A stretch of 64,000 nucleotides of DNA from Parietaria judaica (lineage: Eukaryota > Streptophyta > Magnoliopsida > Rosales > Urticaceae), in assembly GCA_954871525.1 (NCBI GenBank), contig OX940863.1, forward strand, positions 1,154,001 to 1,218,000, read 5' to 3'. A program made the position numbers and the translations under genes. Positions 35,570 to 47,624 of the stretch are shown here, piece by piece. Under the pieces are notes generated by a model that saw only the letters and a program-made list of their open reading frames with translations, made no database searches and was not told the origin of the DNA. Within the stretch, counting starts at the first letter, position 1. Each line of letters begins with the position of its first letter.

Positions 35570-37184
35570 ATTAGGGTTTCATGTAAAAGCATATTGACAA
35601 AGTTTTGAGGGTTGTTTCCTTCTTAAAAGACAATTTGTCTGATGCCCTAAACCAATGTAGACAATTAAAGAGAGAATTTATATTTTATATATATATATTT
35701 GTCATGGGAAACTGTTGTTTTTCACAGACTCGAGGTTTTTGGTAAATGTTTCAGGTGATTACTGTTCTAAGGTCTATGGATTAGGAGTTGATATATATAC
35801 AGTAAAATATTACTATTTTTCTATCTAGCATGATTCATGTATTTGTATTTGAAGCATTAATTTGACCCCAAGCTAGGTATAGCCAGACCGTATTGTATAA
35901 ATAGTCAATAAAACAAATATTGTTCTATTGTATTGTATGCATGTAACTATTAATCACTATATATATAATAAGACAATTAATAATATTATACACAACTAAA
36001 TGTAATAATTTCAATATATATCCTTTGATCAGCTTTTTAAATTTTAAACTTTTGGCAATTAAGTATGGGATGAATTCGTTAATTAATGAAGTCTGTGATG
36101 TAATAAATATACAATAATTCATGTTACTATTTACACAATGAATATATATCACAATCATTAATTAAATTATACACTGTTCAGATGAAAACTCGAAACAGTG
36201 TATATATATATATACCTGATCTATCACTATAACAAGTGTACAATCGATACGTTATAATACGAAAAATTAAGTGCTATAATTGTTTGGGGAAAAAGAAAGC
36301 AAGGTGAGAAGTACAGCTGTGCAAGGTGGGAAATTTTATTTGGCTTTTACTTCACGATCCACAGTAAATATATATTGGTGAAAAGGGTTAAAAACAACTG
36401 TCTTGATCCAACTGGTAAAGAACAATACTCCTTAAAAAAGAATTATACAATTAAATACACTCGTATATATATTATATATATGTATATAGTTGCATATGAA
36501 TTATATAAAGACAGTACTACTTGTGGGGTTTTGTCTGGACATGAGTAATGTTGGAGAATTGAGACACTCCTGATTCAACGAAAACAGCTGATCTAGACAC
36601 AAAACACAATGCTTGAAGCCATCAATCTTACCTTTGATCATCGAAATAAATAATAATTATTAATTATGCTTAAAACAAATGTGTTATTAAGTGAATTTGA
36701 CCAAATTAGGTGAAGAATATTACATCGAATTTGGCATGACATTCATTGATTCTTATTGCTTTTCCAATGTTTAGATTCGCAAAGACGTTCAAAACTACTC
36801 CTCTGACTGTTGAGGACATCTGAGTTCTGAAATAAGGGCTGTGAGTTGCCAGAAATTCAACCTAATTCGCAAATAACTAGGTCAGACTTGAGAGATGTCT
36901 CTCCAGTTATATATATAAATAATCTGAATTATATATTACTATAAAACCCGTAAAGTCGTGCCGACTAAGTGGGTGCGTTATCTCGTCGGAGACACATCGT
37001 TTAGCTTTAGCAACGTAAATGATGCAAGAAGGTTGCAAATGCAGCGTTTTGTAGGCCCGAATATCCTAAGAAAGGGTGAAACCGGTTAACATTATTATCA
37101 AACACACGGAAAAGTTGACTCGCTAATTAAAGAGGCTTGGCGAGTTTTGTGCCCGCGGGCATGTGATCCGCACAACCCTGTAAC
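35570..37184. other. Intergenic spacer, no gene seen
   Basis: AT-rich with scattered TATATA runs. Presumably includes distal EPFL regulatory DNA, but no element can be named. Confidence 0.5.
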
Positions 37185-37350
37185 CAGGGCGGAAGCAAGA
37201 GCATTAGTGAGGGGGTTAAAACCACCTCTATCTTTTTTTGTCTAGTGCTTTCTTCTAACCCCCCAAATTTTTATCACATTTTCATTCTAATCTCTTAATT
37301 TCTATTAAAAATTTAAGCTCCCCCAAACTTAAATCCTAGTTCCGTCATTG
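37185..37350. mobile_element. 166-bp hAT-type MITE
   Basis: Begins CAGGGCGGAAGC and ends TTCCGTCATTG. A perfect 8-bp duplication CCTGTAAC flanks it (37177-37184, 37351-37358). Confidence 0.75.
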
Positions 37351-37358
37351 CCTGTAAC

Positions 37359-39477
37359 AATTACACCAATAATAATTTAAAAAAAAATAAATATGTATAT
37401 GCACCAAAACCTTTTTATCTTACATTTTTGTGGATTTTAGTTCTTATTTTTCATTAATATTATTAATTTTGGCTTATTGTATGTAGAATATGCTTCTTTT
37501 TTTTTCTAGGGTTGATGAGTTATGTCAATGTTTTGTGCTGCTTTAATACCGACCATCAAGCAATCTCCTTGGAAACTGCAACCTTCTAATTCCAAACGCA
37601 ACAAAACAAATTTCTCATATTCCATCATTTTTCTTGGAAGTTTACAAAGTAAAACAAAACTCTATAATTAAATTGATCATTTTAATTTTAATATCATGAT
37701 ATTTTCTTCTGATAAAAAGAAGTATAGGTGTGATCAATTTTTAACAGTGTTATGTGAGTACAAAGAAGTTTGTTTCATTGATATTCTTTGCCCCTAGCCC
37801 ATGTATATATGAACATTTTCTTTCTATTTTTTTTTTTTTTTAATTTAACACGGAACCTCTTGTTAAGCGTGATGAACTGGTCTAAAAATAATAAGATCCT
37901 GCAGCTTAAAACCAGTGACTCCAAAACAAAAATTTCAAATGAAAGAGATAAAATGACTTAAGCCATAATATATAAATGCAAAACATATATTCTAAACCCT
38001 GCATGGTGCATGCATGCACAAGAAATAAACATGAAGAGATCGCTAATTAAAATCAAACATACAAGTCTAAGCTCTGTTTTTTAATTATTTTTTTAATGGA
38101 AGGCTTGTTTGTTTTGTTCGTTCCACATTTTTGTCTGACAATGAGTAGTTGCTATAACAGTACAGCTTCATGAGTCGTCTTGATTTCACATATCATCTCA
38201 TCATTGGTCATCTCAATCAACATCGATATATATATATTTGTATATATTATTATATTTATATGGTAAATGGAAAAAGAAAGAGTGACTTGACACGTTATGC
38301 GTACTAGGGCAAACTGTTTGCATCATAACGACTACGTCATCCCTTACAACCGACACGTGGCAGTGCTCAGAGGTCTTTTCAAATCGCCTAGCTAGTCTTG
38401 TCCCTCATACATACCTAACCAACCAGTCTTCATCATCGTAGGATCGTAAAATGTCCTTATTTAGATGTTTATTATTATAAACTTCATATCATTCATGGTT
38501 ATTTGGGTTCGAAGAAGAAGAAGAACCTGGAATTTCTTTGATTGACAGAAGAAAGAATCCCTGACGACCAAAGTGGGAAGGTATCATAAGTGAAGGTTTA
38601 ATTAATATATGGAATAAACCTATAAAAAAGTGACGAGAATAACCCTTTGTTTTGCTTCCCTTCCCTCAATGAAGTTATAAGAAACGTTTCATAATTTTCA
38701 AGAAAAATAAAATGTACTCACGTCAAACTCAAATATATGATTTATGTTGACTCTAGGACCATGAATTTTCAATGATATAATTTATTTTGGAAAAAGTAAT
38801 TGAATTAATTCATTAACTCTATATCGTGGAGCTTTCACGTGACGAGGTATGATTTGTTTACATTTCCTCTCTGTTCGATCAAGTTTTGAAACATGAGTGA
38901 CCCCTAATGTTTTAATTTTTGCATTGTAGAACATGTTTTGACTATTTTACAAGAATGAGTATTTGTTAAGTTCTTGTAGTGTGGTCGAAGACAAGAAAAC
39001 ATATCACATATCACATTTTGCCGTGTTAAACTTTGTGTAGGGATGTTAGCAGAAAATATTTAATTACATATATATCATTATAAAGTCTTGCCACCGAAAA
39101 ATATTAATGTACACATCATTCTTTTTATAACATATAAATGTTTTTCTCACAAATATTCTTTTAATAAGCTAATAAGTTGAAATTGAACGAGTCAATACTT
39201 ACAACTAGGACCAGCTAAGAGTTTGACCAAGAAAAGCGTGATTTTTTTTTTTAATGGATATTGAGACAAAGTGTTGAATACTGAGATGAAGATGAGATGC
39301 CCAGAGCCTAAGAACAAGCCCAGTCCATTAATACTTTGGACAACATCTTGGGAAAAATTGCCACGAGTTCGTAATTATTGAGAATTTATATTTATAGTTT
39401 TCTCGTCGTTTGATGTTAATGATCGTTGAAGAAAAAAATGTCCTCATATTTACCCTCAACACAAGCATTAAAATCGT
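37359..39477. other. Intergenic spacer, no gene seen
   Basis: AT-rich with poly-T runs and a TA run near 38228. No open frame of note and no transposon ends recognised. Confidence 0.5.
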
Positions 39478-39485
39478 TATAAACC

Positions 39486-39764
39486 CAGGGCCGTGCCTGA
39501 CGGGAGGCAGGGTAAGCCTATGCCAAAAAAAAAACTAGTTAGAGCCCCCAAAAAACTCATTTTTAAGGTCCCAAAATTACATTAGATTATATTTGATTAG
39601 TACTTTTACCTCAAAAAACACTAAATAAATCATATTTGAATGGAAAGTTATTTATTATACAAATATCTTGTATACTATTGCATCAAAATTTAATTTTGCA
39701 ATAACGGTAGGGGCCTCAAAATTACTCTCGCCTCGGGCCCCGAAAATTTCAGGCACGACCCTGC
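39486..39764. mobile_element. hAT-type MITE, CAGGGCCGTGCCTGA ends
   Basis: Terminal repeats CAGGGCCGTGCCTGA and TCAGGCACGACCCTG bracket about 279 bp. TATAAACC flanks both sides (39478-39485 and 39765-39772) if one extra C at the right end is counted inside the element. Confidence 0.8.
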
Positions 39765-39772
39765 TATAAACC

Positions 39773-40490
39773 CACAGTACTTAATACTTATGCCGCAAAT
39801 ATCTTTCAAAACAACCATAATGCATTACCATCATCATGTATTAGAGCATGTTTAATCAACATTAGCAAAACAACCATAATTTGTTTATGTATATGAGACT
39901 CAAAACCAATTTGATGATGAATATTTGATTACCAATGTTTGGTGATGAAATTATTAACAACGTTTGTTGAGTGGGTTACCTAAAGAGAACCTCTTTTTAC
40001 ACAATCAACAAACTCCCATTGTCACCTCAAAAAGGGCATTTATAAACAATATTGTAAATCAAAGGATCAAAACGCAAATAGTTCAAACTAACTATAGTAC
40101 AGAAATTTTCATAAATGTCCCAAATTTTGCAGAGATCTTGAAATGAGCAAGCCGACAAGGAAAGGAAGATCGTCTGGACAGACAAGTAGACAAATGTTAA
40201 CGTGAAGAGAACATGGTCAAATCGTGATCATCATGAAATGCCCATTTTATAAAAATAATATTCAAAAGTCATACTTCCATATCTTCAGGACCTCAACAAC
40301 AAAAATTGAAAGAAAAAAAATTAAAAAAGATCGTATAGTAATCTGGAAAAATCTATCACAATTGGATGATCGAAAAGGACGGTGTTTGCGATTTGATGTA
40401 CAATGCCGCGGTTTCGCTTCCCCATCTGTTTGCTGCGGAGGCGAAGACGAAAAGAATATGATCAAAGCTTTAGATGAGTTCTTCGATAGC
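39773..40490. other. 3' flank of DUF4050 gene
   Basis: AT-rich spacer, probably including the minus-strand 3' UTR in its last 200 bp. Open frames here are shadows or chance. Confidence 0.5.
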
Positions 40491-41605
40491 TCAATCATAC
40501 ATTCCATCTTGTTCCCAAATGTCCACAAGAAAATCTACCATTTCCTGTTCATGCCAGTAATATATAATCAGAGACTCGGGATTTATCACTAATGAAGTGT
40601 CGGGGTTTGGAGCTTACGGCGAGAGGAACGGGCTGAGGAAACGGCTTGTTGCTTCCCAGCAAACCCTCGTACGTCGAGTTCCAGCTGAAAAACCGCAACG
40701 AGTTAGTCTTATTGAGAGTACGAGAGCTAGTCTCGTGATAAACCAAAGCATAGGGGACAACACACCTTATTTTGGGTTCTTGGTTCTGTCGTGATCGTCT
40801 CTCCAGTTTTTTATTACCTAACCAACGATGCCGAGTTTGGTTCCATAGAAGGAGGCCTGCAAATGAAACCGACCCCACGAAACATTTATGATATGTACTC
40901 TTTCAACCATGCACAAGCACATTCAAATTCACATGGTCTAATCTATAGCCAGATATAGTAAGAAGAACAGTTGTGGAAGCATGAAAAAACTAACAAGACC
41001 AAAATGGCAATCTGCCGAACTCGAATTGAAGAGTGGCTATTTTAAGCGGGAAAAACCCGTATATCCGATTAAAAGCGAAGGATTTACCGTGATTAACAAA
41101 TTCAAGCTGGTTAGGGCACGCTGCGCTGCTACTGGGATCGAGCGTCTGGTTAACGGTGCTGATTGACGAGATGCTACCCTGCGACTGAACAGCACTGTTG
41201 TCCATATCGATGGCACTGCTTGTCCAGAAATCCTCCGAAATGCTAGAGGGTTTCCTCACCGTCGACCTGGCCGAATTCGTGAACGCCCTTTTGGGCGGCT
41301 CATTCACGGTGATCGACGCGGTTTTGTGCTTAGTATAGCACGAGAAACAACCACTGCTCTGTTGCAAAACCACACATTGTTCTATTACTAATCACCATCA
41401 GATGCTCCAAATTTGAGTCCAATTCTTTTTCACTTTTGATGCTAAGCCTTCGAAAATTTGGTTTTTTTTTTTTTCTTTCTCCGAATTAGCGGTTCCAATT
41501 AGCTCAAGTTACGTACGAAATAATCAGAAATGGAAATACAAAACCCTAAACTATGTTTCATAGGGAAAACAGAATCTGAAAGGGGAATCAGAAAACATAC
41601 CCCAT
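40491..41605 (-). CDS. DUF4050 / Gag1-like clamp domain protein
   Basis: Five coding exons: 41601-41605, 41088-41353, 40766-40856, 40618-40684 and 40491-40544, giving 160 residues. The first coding exon contributes only ATGGG; joining it to the acceptor GAGCAG|T gives MGGCFSCYTKHKT. Family signatures follow in order: SISEDFW, IDMDNSAVQSQGSISSIS, EFVNHGLLLWNQTRHRWLGN, SWNSTYEGLLGSNKPFPQP, and EMVDFLVDIWEQDGMYD at the C-terminus. The MGGC start could be N-myristoylated and the nearby Cys residues palmitoylated (inference). The domain is named after the yeast TORC1 regulator Gag1; the function in plants is unknown to me. A long 5' UTR lies in the exon upstream of 41605. Confidence 0.92.
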
Positions 41606-41930
41606 GCCTTCACTGTGATTGAATTGAACACCGAGAAAGCGATAAGCAGATCTAAATACGAGTATTTCTCCAATTTTCCCGGGAAAATCGGAGGATTCAA
41701 ACAGACTGGAGAAGGCGATTCTGCTAGTATCCAAACACAAGAAAATTCGAATAAATATATGGATATGCAGACAAAAGCAGAAGAAGAAAAGCTGAAAAGA
41801 GCATAGATAAACAGTGAAGAAGAAAAGAACCTCGATGAAGGAGGAATGGCGAAGCAAGGTCCTTCAATGGCGATTGAAAATGGGAAGTGGGAATTATTGG
41901 GAGAAGGAAAGAGAGTCTTTCTTTGCATCT
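41606..41930 (-). other. Probable 5' UTR exon of DUF4050 gene
   Basis: Pyrimidine-rich minus-strand sequence with long open frames (41551-41928, 41588-41857) runs directly into the ATG at 41605. The start of transcription is not determined; upstream open frames could influence translation. Confidence 0.5.
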
Positions 41931-42215
41931 GGTGGGATTAGATAATATATTATAGATCAATTATTATGCGTTGGAATTTCTTTTTCTTTTATTTATTTTA
42001 TTGTTGAAAATAATATATTAAGTTTTACAATATAGTTTCTTATACTTATACTATTTAAATTTTCATTAATGACACATATTTATTATTTAAATAAACAGAA
42101 AGCTGAAGGAAATGGATTGTTTGCACATATTTCTTAACTCTAATCATTTTTACGACTGTTTTAGTGTATAAAAAAGTTACATAAATTTTTCGGTGAATCT
42201 GACAAACTAGAAGTG

Positions 42216-42332
42216 TTGGATAAGCTTAATAAGGCGATGAATTAACGATTCCTTTAAAAAAAAAAAGGCGCTTAATAAGGCGATGAATTAACGATTCCTT
42301 TAAAAAAAAAAAGGCGATGAATTAACGATGAA
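42216..42332. repeat. 50-bp tandem repeat
   Basis: The unit AAGGCGATGAATTAACGATTCC plus a poly-A tract is present two and a half times. Confidence 0.85.
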
Positions 42333-42504
42333 GATGAATTTAGTTGATAATTGAGATTACATATTTAATAAAGAAAACGACAGTGAAAAATTCGTCGTTG
42401 ACCAAAGGCAAACGAAGTAATAATAATATAACGAATGCATAAGTGATTCGCGTTTCGCTAATTAACACATTTGAAAGAAAGGGGGTTGATGCTCCAAAAT
42501 CGAT

Positions 42505-43015
42505 GGAAACTCAAACTATTGGAAAAAAAAATTGTGTATAAAAAATTAAAGTAAGCCATCGAAAAATTAATAAAAGCTTGAACCATAGCAAAAAAAAAAA
42601 GGGGGGGGGGGGGATGCGTACAAGAAGTTCCGGTAGGACATCGAAAAATCGATCAAAAATTGGACTAGAACAAACACTTGAAAAATGCGTATACAAAATT
42701 ATGGTAAGACCTTCAAAAATCAATGAAAACTCGGACTAAAACCAAAAATTGAAAAATGCATATACGAAGTTATGGTAAGATATCTAAAAATCCATGAAAA
42801 CAGCAATAGCAAAAAAATGGAAAATACATATACAAAGTTATGGTAAGACATCGAAAAATCAATGAAAACTTGGACTATAGCAAAATATATATATTGAAAA
42901 ATGTGTACACAAAATAACGGTAAGACATCAAAAAAATGAATGAAAACTCGGAGTAGAGCAAAAGATTTGAAAATATGTATACAAAGTTATGGTAAGACAT
43001 CGAAAAACCAAATAA
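42505..43015. repeat. Tandem array of 70-85-bp units
   Basis: About seven degenerate copies share ACAAAGTTATGGTAAGACAT, CGAAAAATCAATGAAAACT and a GGACTATAGCAAAA element. A G tract at about 42601-42613 interrupts one copy. Confidence 0.85.
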
Positions 43016-44020
43016 ACGTGCAGGGAATTGGCTTTAAATAAGCCAAAATAGTAGGACATGAAAAATCGTCTTCTTGATCAACATTTTTCAGACATTTGAT
43101 CATCAAACTACATTATGTACCGTCGTCTGTCGTTTACTTTCTCTTGCTCAAGCATAAATTAAGTGACGTGTCGTTCGCTCGTAGTGGGTTTTCAGTTCAC
43201 ATTGTGTAGTTCATTAATTGCCCAACAAAACATGGCCTTTGAAGTTTGTAACTAATGTCGTTTACAAATATGCTTGTCGTTTGGTACTAGCGTGATAAAG
43301 TTAAATCCTTAGTAAGTAATACTATGTGTTCATTATTAGCATGATATGGTCACATATTTGTTTATGTTCAAAACAAGTGAAACAGATGAATTGATCTTGG
43401 TCGTCCTTTTATTTTATTGCTATTGTCAATTTGACCCTAAAATAGTTATATAGCATAGCATGATCATATAGAGTCGGTTCGGTGCATTGAAAAGCCAAAT
43501 TAGACCAACTTTATAATATACATCACCTCTTATACTATATGGTGTATAGTTATATACACTATAGAGAAATAAAGCATAATCAAATAGGATGTTTATGTAT
43601 GATTTTGTCTGTGATATATGACCTCTGATTGCCACATTTTATAATATAAAGTTGCAAAATAAATTAAATAATAAATATTTACCACTTAAATAAAATCAAA
43701 TCAGCGTGAACAAATCTATGCTTTTAAAAAACAGAGTACTGTTACATATTTACATTATGATGGTATACTAAGGCCCAAAAAAAAATACAAATTAAGTGAA
43801 AAATAAAATAAAAATAATGAAAAACAATCTTAAACGAATTTGTGCCCGATATTTTCTCATTAAAAAAAGGCTTGAGATGGACAAAATTCAAGTATTTACA
43901 GCCACAAAACCCCATAGATTTGTCCCCTCTTTATTCAACAAACTAAAAACACAGAAGGGGAGAAAAATACACGAATTTCCGTTTCCCGGGTGATCATTGA
44001 TCAAAATATATTTTCACGGG
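43016..44020. other. Intergenic spacer and 3' flank
   Basis: No gene seen. The last 150-200 bp probably hold the 3' UTR of the minus-strand gene ending at 44021. Confidence 0.5.
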
Positions 44021-44467
44021 TCAAAAAGAGCACTCGACTCTGTGGACGCGATCTCTGATTATCCCACTGTACAGAGCAATCCGATTCTCAGGAATTATCC
44101 GACAATTCCTCTCAGTTATGCTTCTCTTCTTCTTCTTCTTCTGTTGGTCTCTGAACTCCTTGCCGTTGCCACGTGGCTCCTTCACATTCTCTGCGAACTG
44201 AACCTTCTTCTTCTTCCTTCTCTTCTTATCGTCTGACCCATCAACAAAAAAATGTCAAAATTCGGAACTTTACCCAAAAAAAACAAACATATATTTTGCA
44301 TCTGATGCGGTATAAGTACCTGAGTATAAGCAAGAGCGTGGTGGGGTGTTGGGTTCTTCTGGGTGTTGGAGAGACTTTTGCCTTGAGAAAGTGAGGAACA
44401 GAACTATGCTTGAAACCACCATGGCTGTGGCAAGAACAAGACCTTGAGAGCCCAACATCGAAGACAT
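44021..44467 (-). CDS. Small membrane-anchored basic protein, KVQF motif
   Basis: Exons 44320-44467 and 44021-44232 give 119 residues. An N-terminal membrane helix (GLVLATAMVVSSIVLFLTF, about residues 9-27) is followed by a Pro-rich stretch ending SCLYS. Then comes a strongly basic segment DKKRRKKKKVQFAENVKEP (about 50-68), with a further KKKKKR run and a conserved-looking C-terminus RIALYSGIIRDRVHR. I recall unnamed plant proteins sharing this layout and the NRxALYxGIxRDR ending, but not their function. KKVQF fits the RVxF docking motif for protein phosphatase 1, so PP1 recruitment to a membrane is possible (inference). A (TA)n run at 44494-44533 lies just upstream. Confidence 0.8.
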
Positions 44468-44491
44468 GGTGAACTTGGTTTGGCTTGGTTT

Positions 44492-44535
<44 letters not shown>

Positions 44536-44839
44536 TGAAGAAAGTTGAGAGTGGAGAATATGGGAGAGGAGATAAATAGGAAGACGTTGATTGGGAGAGG
44601 AGGGTAATTAAATAAATTTTAAAAAAAATACGCGTGAGCGTCTAGATTTTTCTTTCGCTTTGTGGAATTCAAAGAAAATTATAATTATAAATGATCAATC
44701 ATAAATCTTAAATGAGATTGAAAAATAGAAAACAAGGAATTAAATCGTAAATGGGATTTAAAGGTTGGAAAATAAAATAATTAAGAATCATAAAGCAGAT
44801 TCTTGTGATCTTTGACCAAACCTTTTGATGCAGAAAAAC

Positions 44840-46326
44840 TCAAGCGGCCCAATTGCTCGTGTTGGGCCGGGCCCAATGTCGTCTCGTTGACTTTTATGAC
44901 TTTAGGACTTGGGCTCCTGGACTTTCGAGTCAAACGGACCCTCCTCTAGCTCGATGATCAGAAACCCGTGGTAAACTCCACTACCTGTCGCTAATAGGGC
45001 CAGGACCGGATTACAGGTTCGGGACACCAAAAACGGATTTCTGACCACCGTGTATGGGGGGTCACGGTATCGACTTTCCAGTGAACCCTGGTAGACCAGA
45101 CCCTCAACCGGCGTCACGGGGACAGATCCGGGTCCTCGGGCTATCTGCGTAATCTGTATATCTGCCAGAGATACAAGACTAGTGGATAGAACGAGCACCT
45201 CACGGATCTAGAACCTTGGCAAGGAGGGTCTTAGATTGTGCCATAATTTTCTCTAGGGCTTCCGCCTTATATGAATCTCTCCGTGTCTAAGACCTTCGGA
45301 TAATTCCCGGAGATTTAGATCCCTCGGTCTGTATCGTGGGGCCTGATACCGGTCTTCGGTCTATCCGCAAAGTCGGTATATCCGCTAGAGATAATAGACT
45401 GAGAGGTAGCACGAACACCAAGTTGAACAGGTCCTAACAGGGAGATCGTAATCGACACCGAAAATTTCCCCAGGGCTTCCGCTCTAGTGTGATTTTTCGC
45501 TCTCAGAACCTCGACAAAACAACACCCGAGATCAGGGAGAATCGGGGGGGGGGGGGGGGGGGGGTACCCCCTGATTCACCTCCGACGCTCAACATTAGAG
45601 TGATATTTGAGGGGAGGCGAGTTTTAAAGGGAGTAGAGAGAGTTTTAGGCGAATTCCCGAGGTGAGAATGAGTTACCGTTAAGTGAAAACCGAGCTTCTA
45701 TTTATAGGAGGGTCCGGGGGTTAAAACGTGAATAATTATTACTCCGGGAAGCGCCCGGGGTAATATTATATCTTTTTCTGGGTCCCTCGGACGTGGCTGA
45801 TCCAACTCCGCAATTTCAGGCCGGTCGGAGCAGCGACGCGCCCGCACGCGCGGGAATAGTGGCGGCGGTGCAATGCCACGCGTAGAGAAGCTCTGGCTGA
45901 CGTCAGCGCCTGCGTCAGCACCTGCGTGGCGGGCTGTGATTGGATGATGGGTTTCCTCGCGTCCAATGAGGAATTGACACGTGGTGGGGTCAATTTTGAC
46001 CCTTGGTGGACCTGTTGGGTCGTCTGACACGCGGCAGTGGCCCTTGGGGCTGTGGGACCCACTCGGGTGGCTTTTGGGGCCCGCTCGAGTGTTTCCCGGC
46101 GTATCCCGGAGGCCCCGGGTATTTCCCGAGGCCGTTTTTCACAAATTTTATATCGATTTTGGGTGTTTTGATATTTTTGGGATCATCTGGATCCTTTTTT
46201 TTTCAAAAACGGACTTCCGGTGAATATTTTGAGCAAAATTGATCATAATTAATAAAAGAAAAATTAATTTAAATAATTTTTCTTTTGTTAATTAATAAAA
46301 ACTAATTACGTAAAATACCCGTAACA
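44840..46326 (-). mobile_element. LTR-like block B, inverted relative of block A
   Basis: Read on the minus strand it begins TGTTACGGGTATTTTACG at 46326, has TATAAATAG at 45698-45706 in CCTCCTATAAATAGAAGCTC, and ends near TTGGGCCGCTTGA at 44840. It shares start, TATA context and end with the block at 29424-30644. The interior includes paired AGAGCGGAAGCCCT-like segments and a G tract of about 22 bases at 45543. No coding domains or certain target duplication; the right-hand boundary is firmer than the left. Confidence 0.6.
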
Positions 46327-46329
46327 AAA

Positions 46330-47616
46330 CCTATAGATAAAATAAGAAAACCGGATCCGACTATGTTTTTGTCATTTCAAGAAGAAAAAAAAATCATGAA
46401 TTTTTAGAGCCCGAAAATAAAAATATTTTAGATTAAAAAATTACAAAAAATCCGGCTATAATGTTGTCCTTTTTTTTTCTTTTCAAACACGAACAATAGA
46501 TCACGGCCTGGATAACTTTAAAATCTTATTTCAATTTTCAACTATATAACAATACATACAAATTTCGATAAAATCTGAATCCGAACACCGGACTCCTGAA
46601 TTTAGAGCATTACTTTGAGACCTCAAATTCTTGAGTAGGTTTTCTTTCATTAAATAATGCATATATCTACGTCAACGTCGAGTGCATGTACATTCTACTA
46701 CTTGCTTGTTGATGTCTTCCGACTGACTCTTGAGGATGGAAATGGTCAGAACTGTGCTGTTAGTTGCTTTCCACCAATTAGTTATAGCCACGTGGCTGAT
46801 CAGCGCGTTACGGATTCTTCAAGTTCAACCTCTCTCGCTTCAAGATTCTAATTCATCCTTTCGGATAAATCCAAACAGATCAGTTTGTTCTTCGTAAAGT
46901 CCAGCTGCCACGTGGCAAGGCCAGGCTCGCCCGTGTGTGATCCGAGTTTCGCTTCAATTTGAGTTCACCAAACCAGAGCAGCAATGATACATTGGGTTCG
47001 GTCGACATGAGATGCGAGTGAGTCAACCCACGTATTCGTTTGTGCTGGAAATGTCACTATAATTAAACATGAAAGGTAGCAATTTCACCTAAATTGGCAT
47101 AATAATGTGTAGGGACACCCATAATCTTAATAAAGAAGAAGCAACGACTTAGATCGCACCATATACTTCTACTTAAACTTGACCTGCAATTCCATGCCAC
47201 CACCTGGCACCATATTGCAAACTTGTGGCAGCCGTGGCCGCCACGTCGTACCGCTGAGTGACGTGGAAGGCTATTGTCTGCCCTTACACTGCTTTACTTG
47301 TACGAAATTTGGAAATATACAAGAATATACGCCTCTTTTATATATATATATATATTTTCAATAATTAGTTTCTAGCATTTGCCGTGTGTAATTTGGGTAC
47401 AAATAGAACAGATAGCGTTAATTACCCAACAAGAAAGAAGAAAAGTTTGTCAATGTTCAAACAACACTTAGTTAGAACGTCAAACTCAGTCACGAAGATC
47501 AGCTGCGATGCTCCACGTGTCTATTTTTCTCTGCTAACCACGTTTCAACCTTCCTTCAGCCAATGAGAGGATCACGCGTTTCTTTACTTTCTTTTATTAC
47601 GGAATAAATAGGCATT
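46330..47616. other. Intergenic spacer, no gene seen
   Basis: Mixed AT-rich DNA with several GCCACGTGGC words near 46785-46920. Open frames here carry no recognisable domain. Confidence 0.5.
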
Positions 47617-47624
47617 GTATAAAG

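Noticed and set aside
38545..38565. TGACAGAAGAAAGAATCC, resembling miR156
   Set aside because: Only the first part matches and no complementary arm is present nearby.
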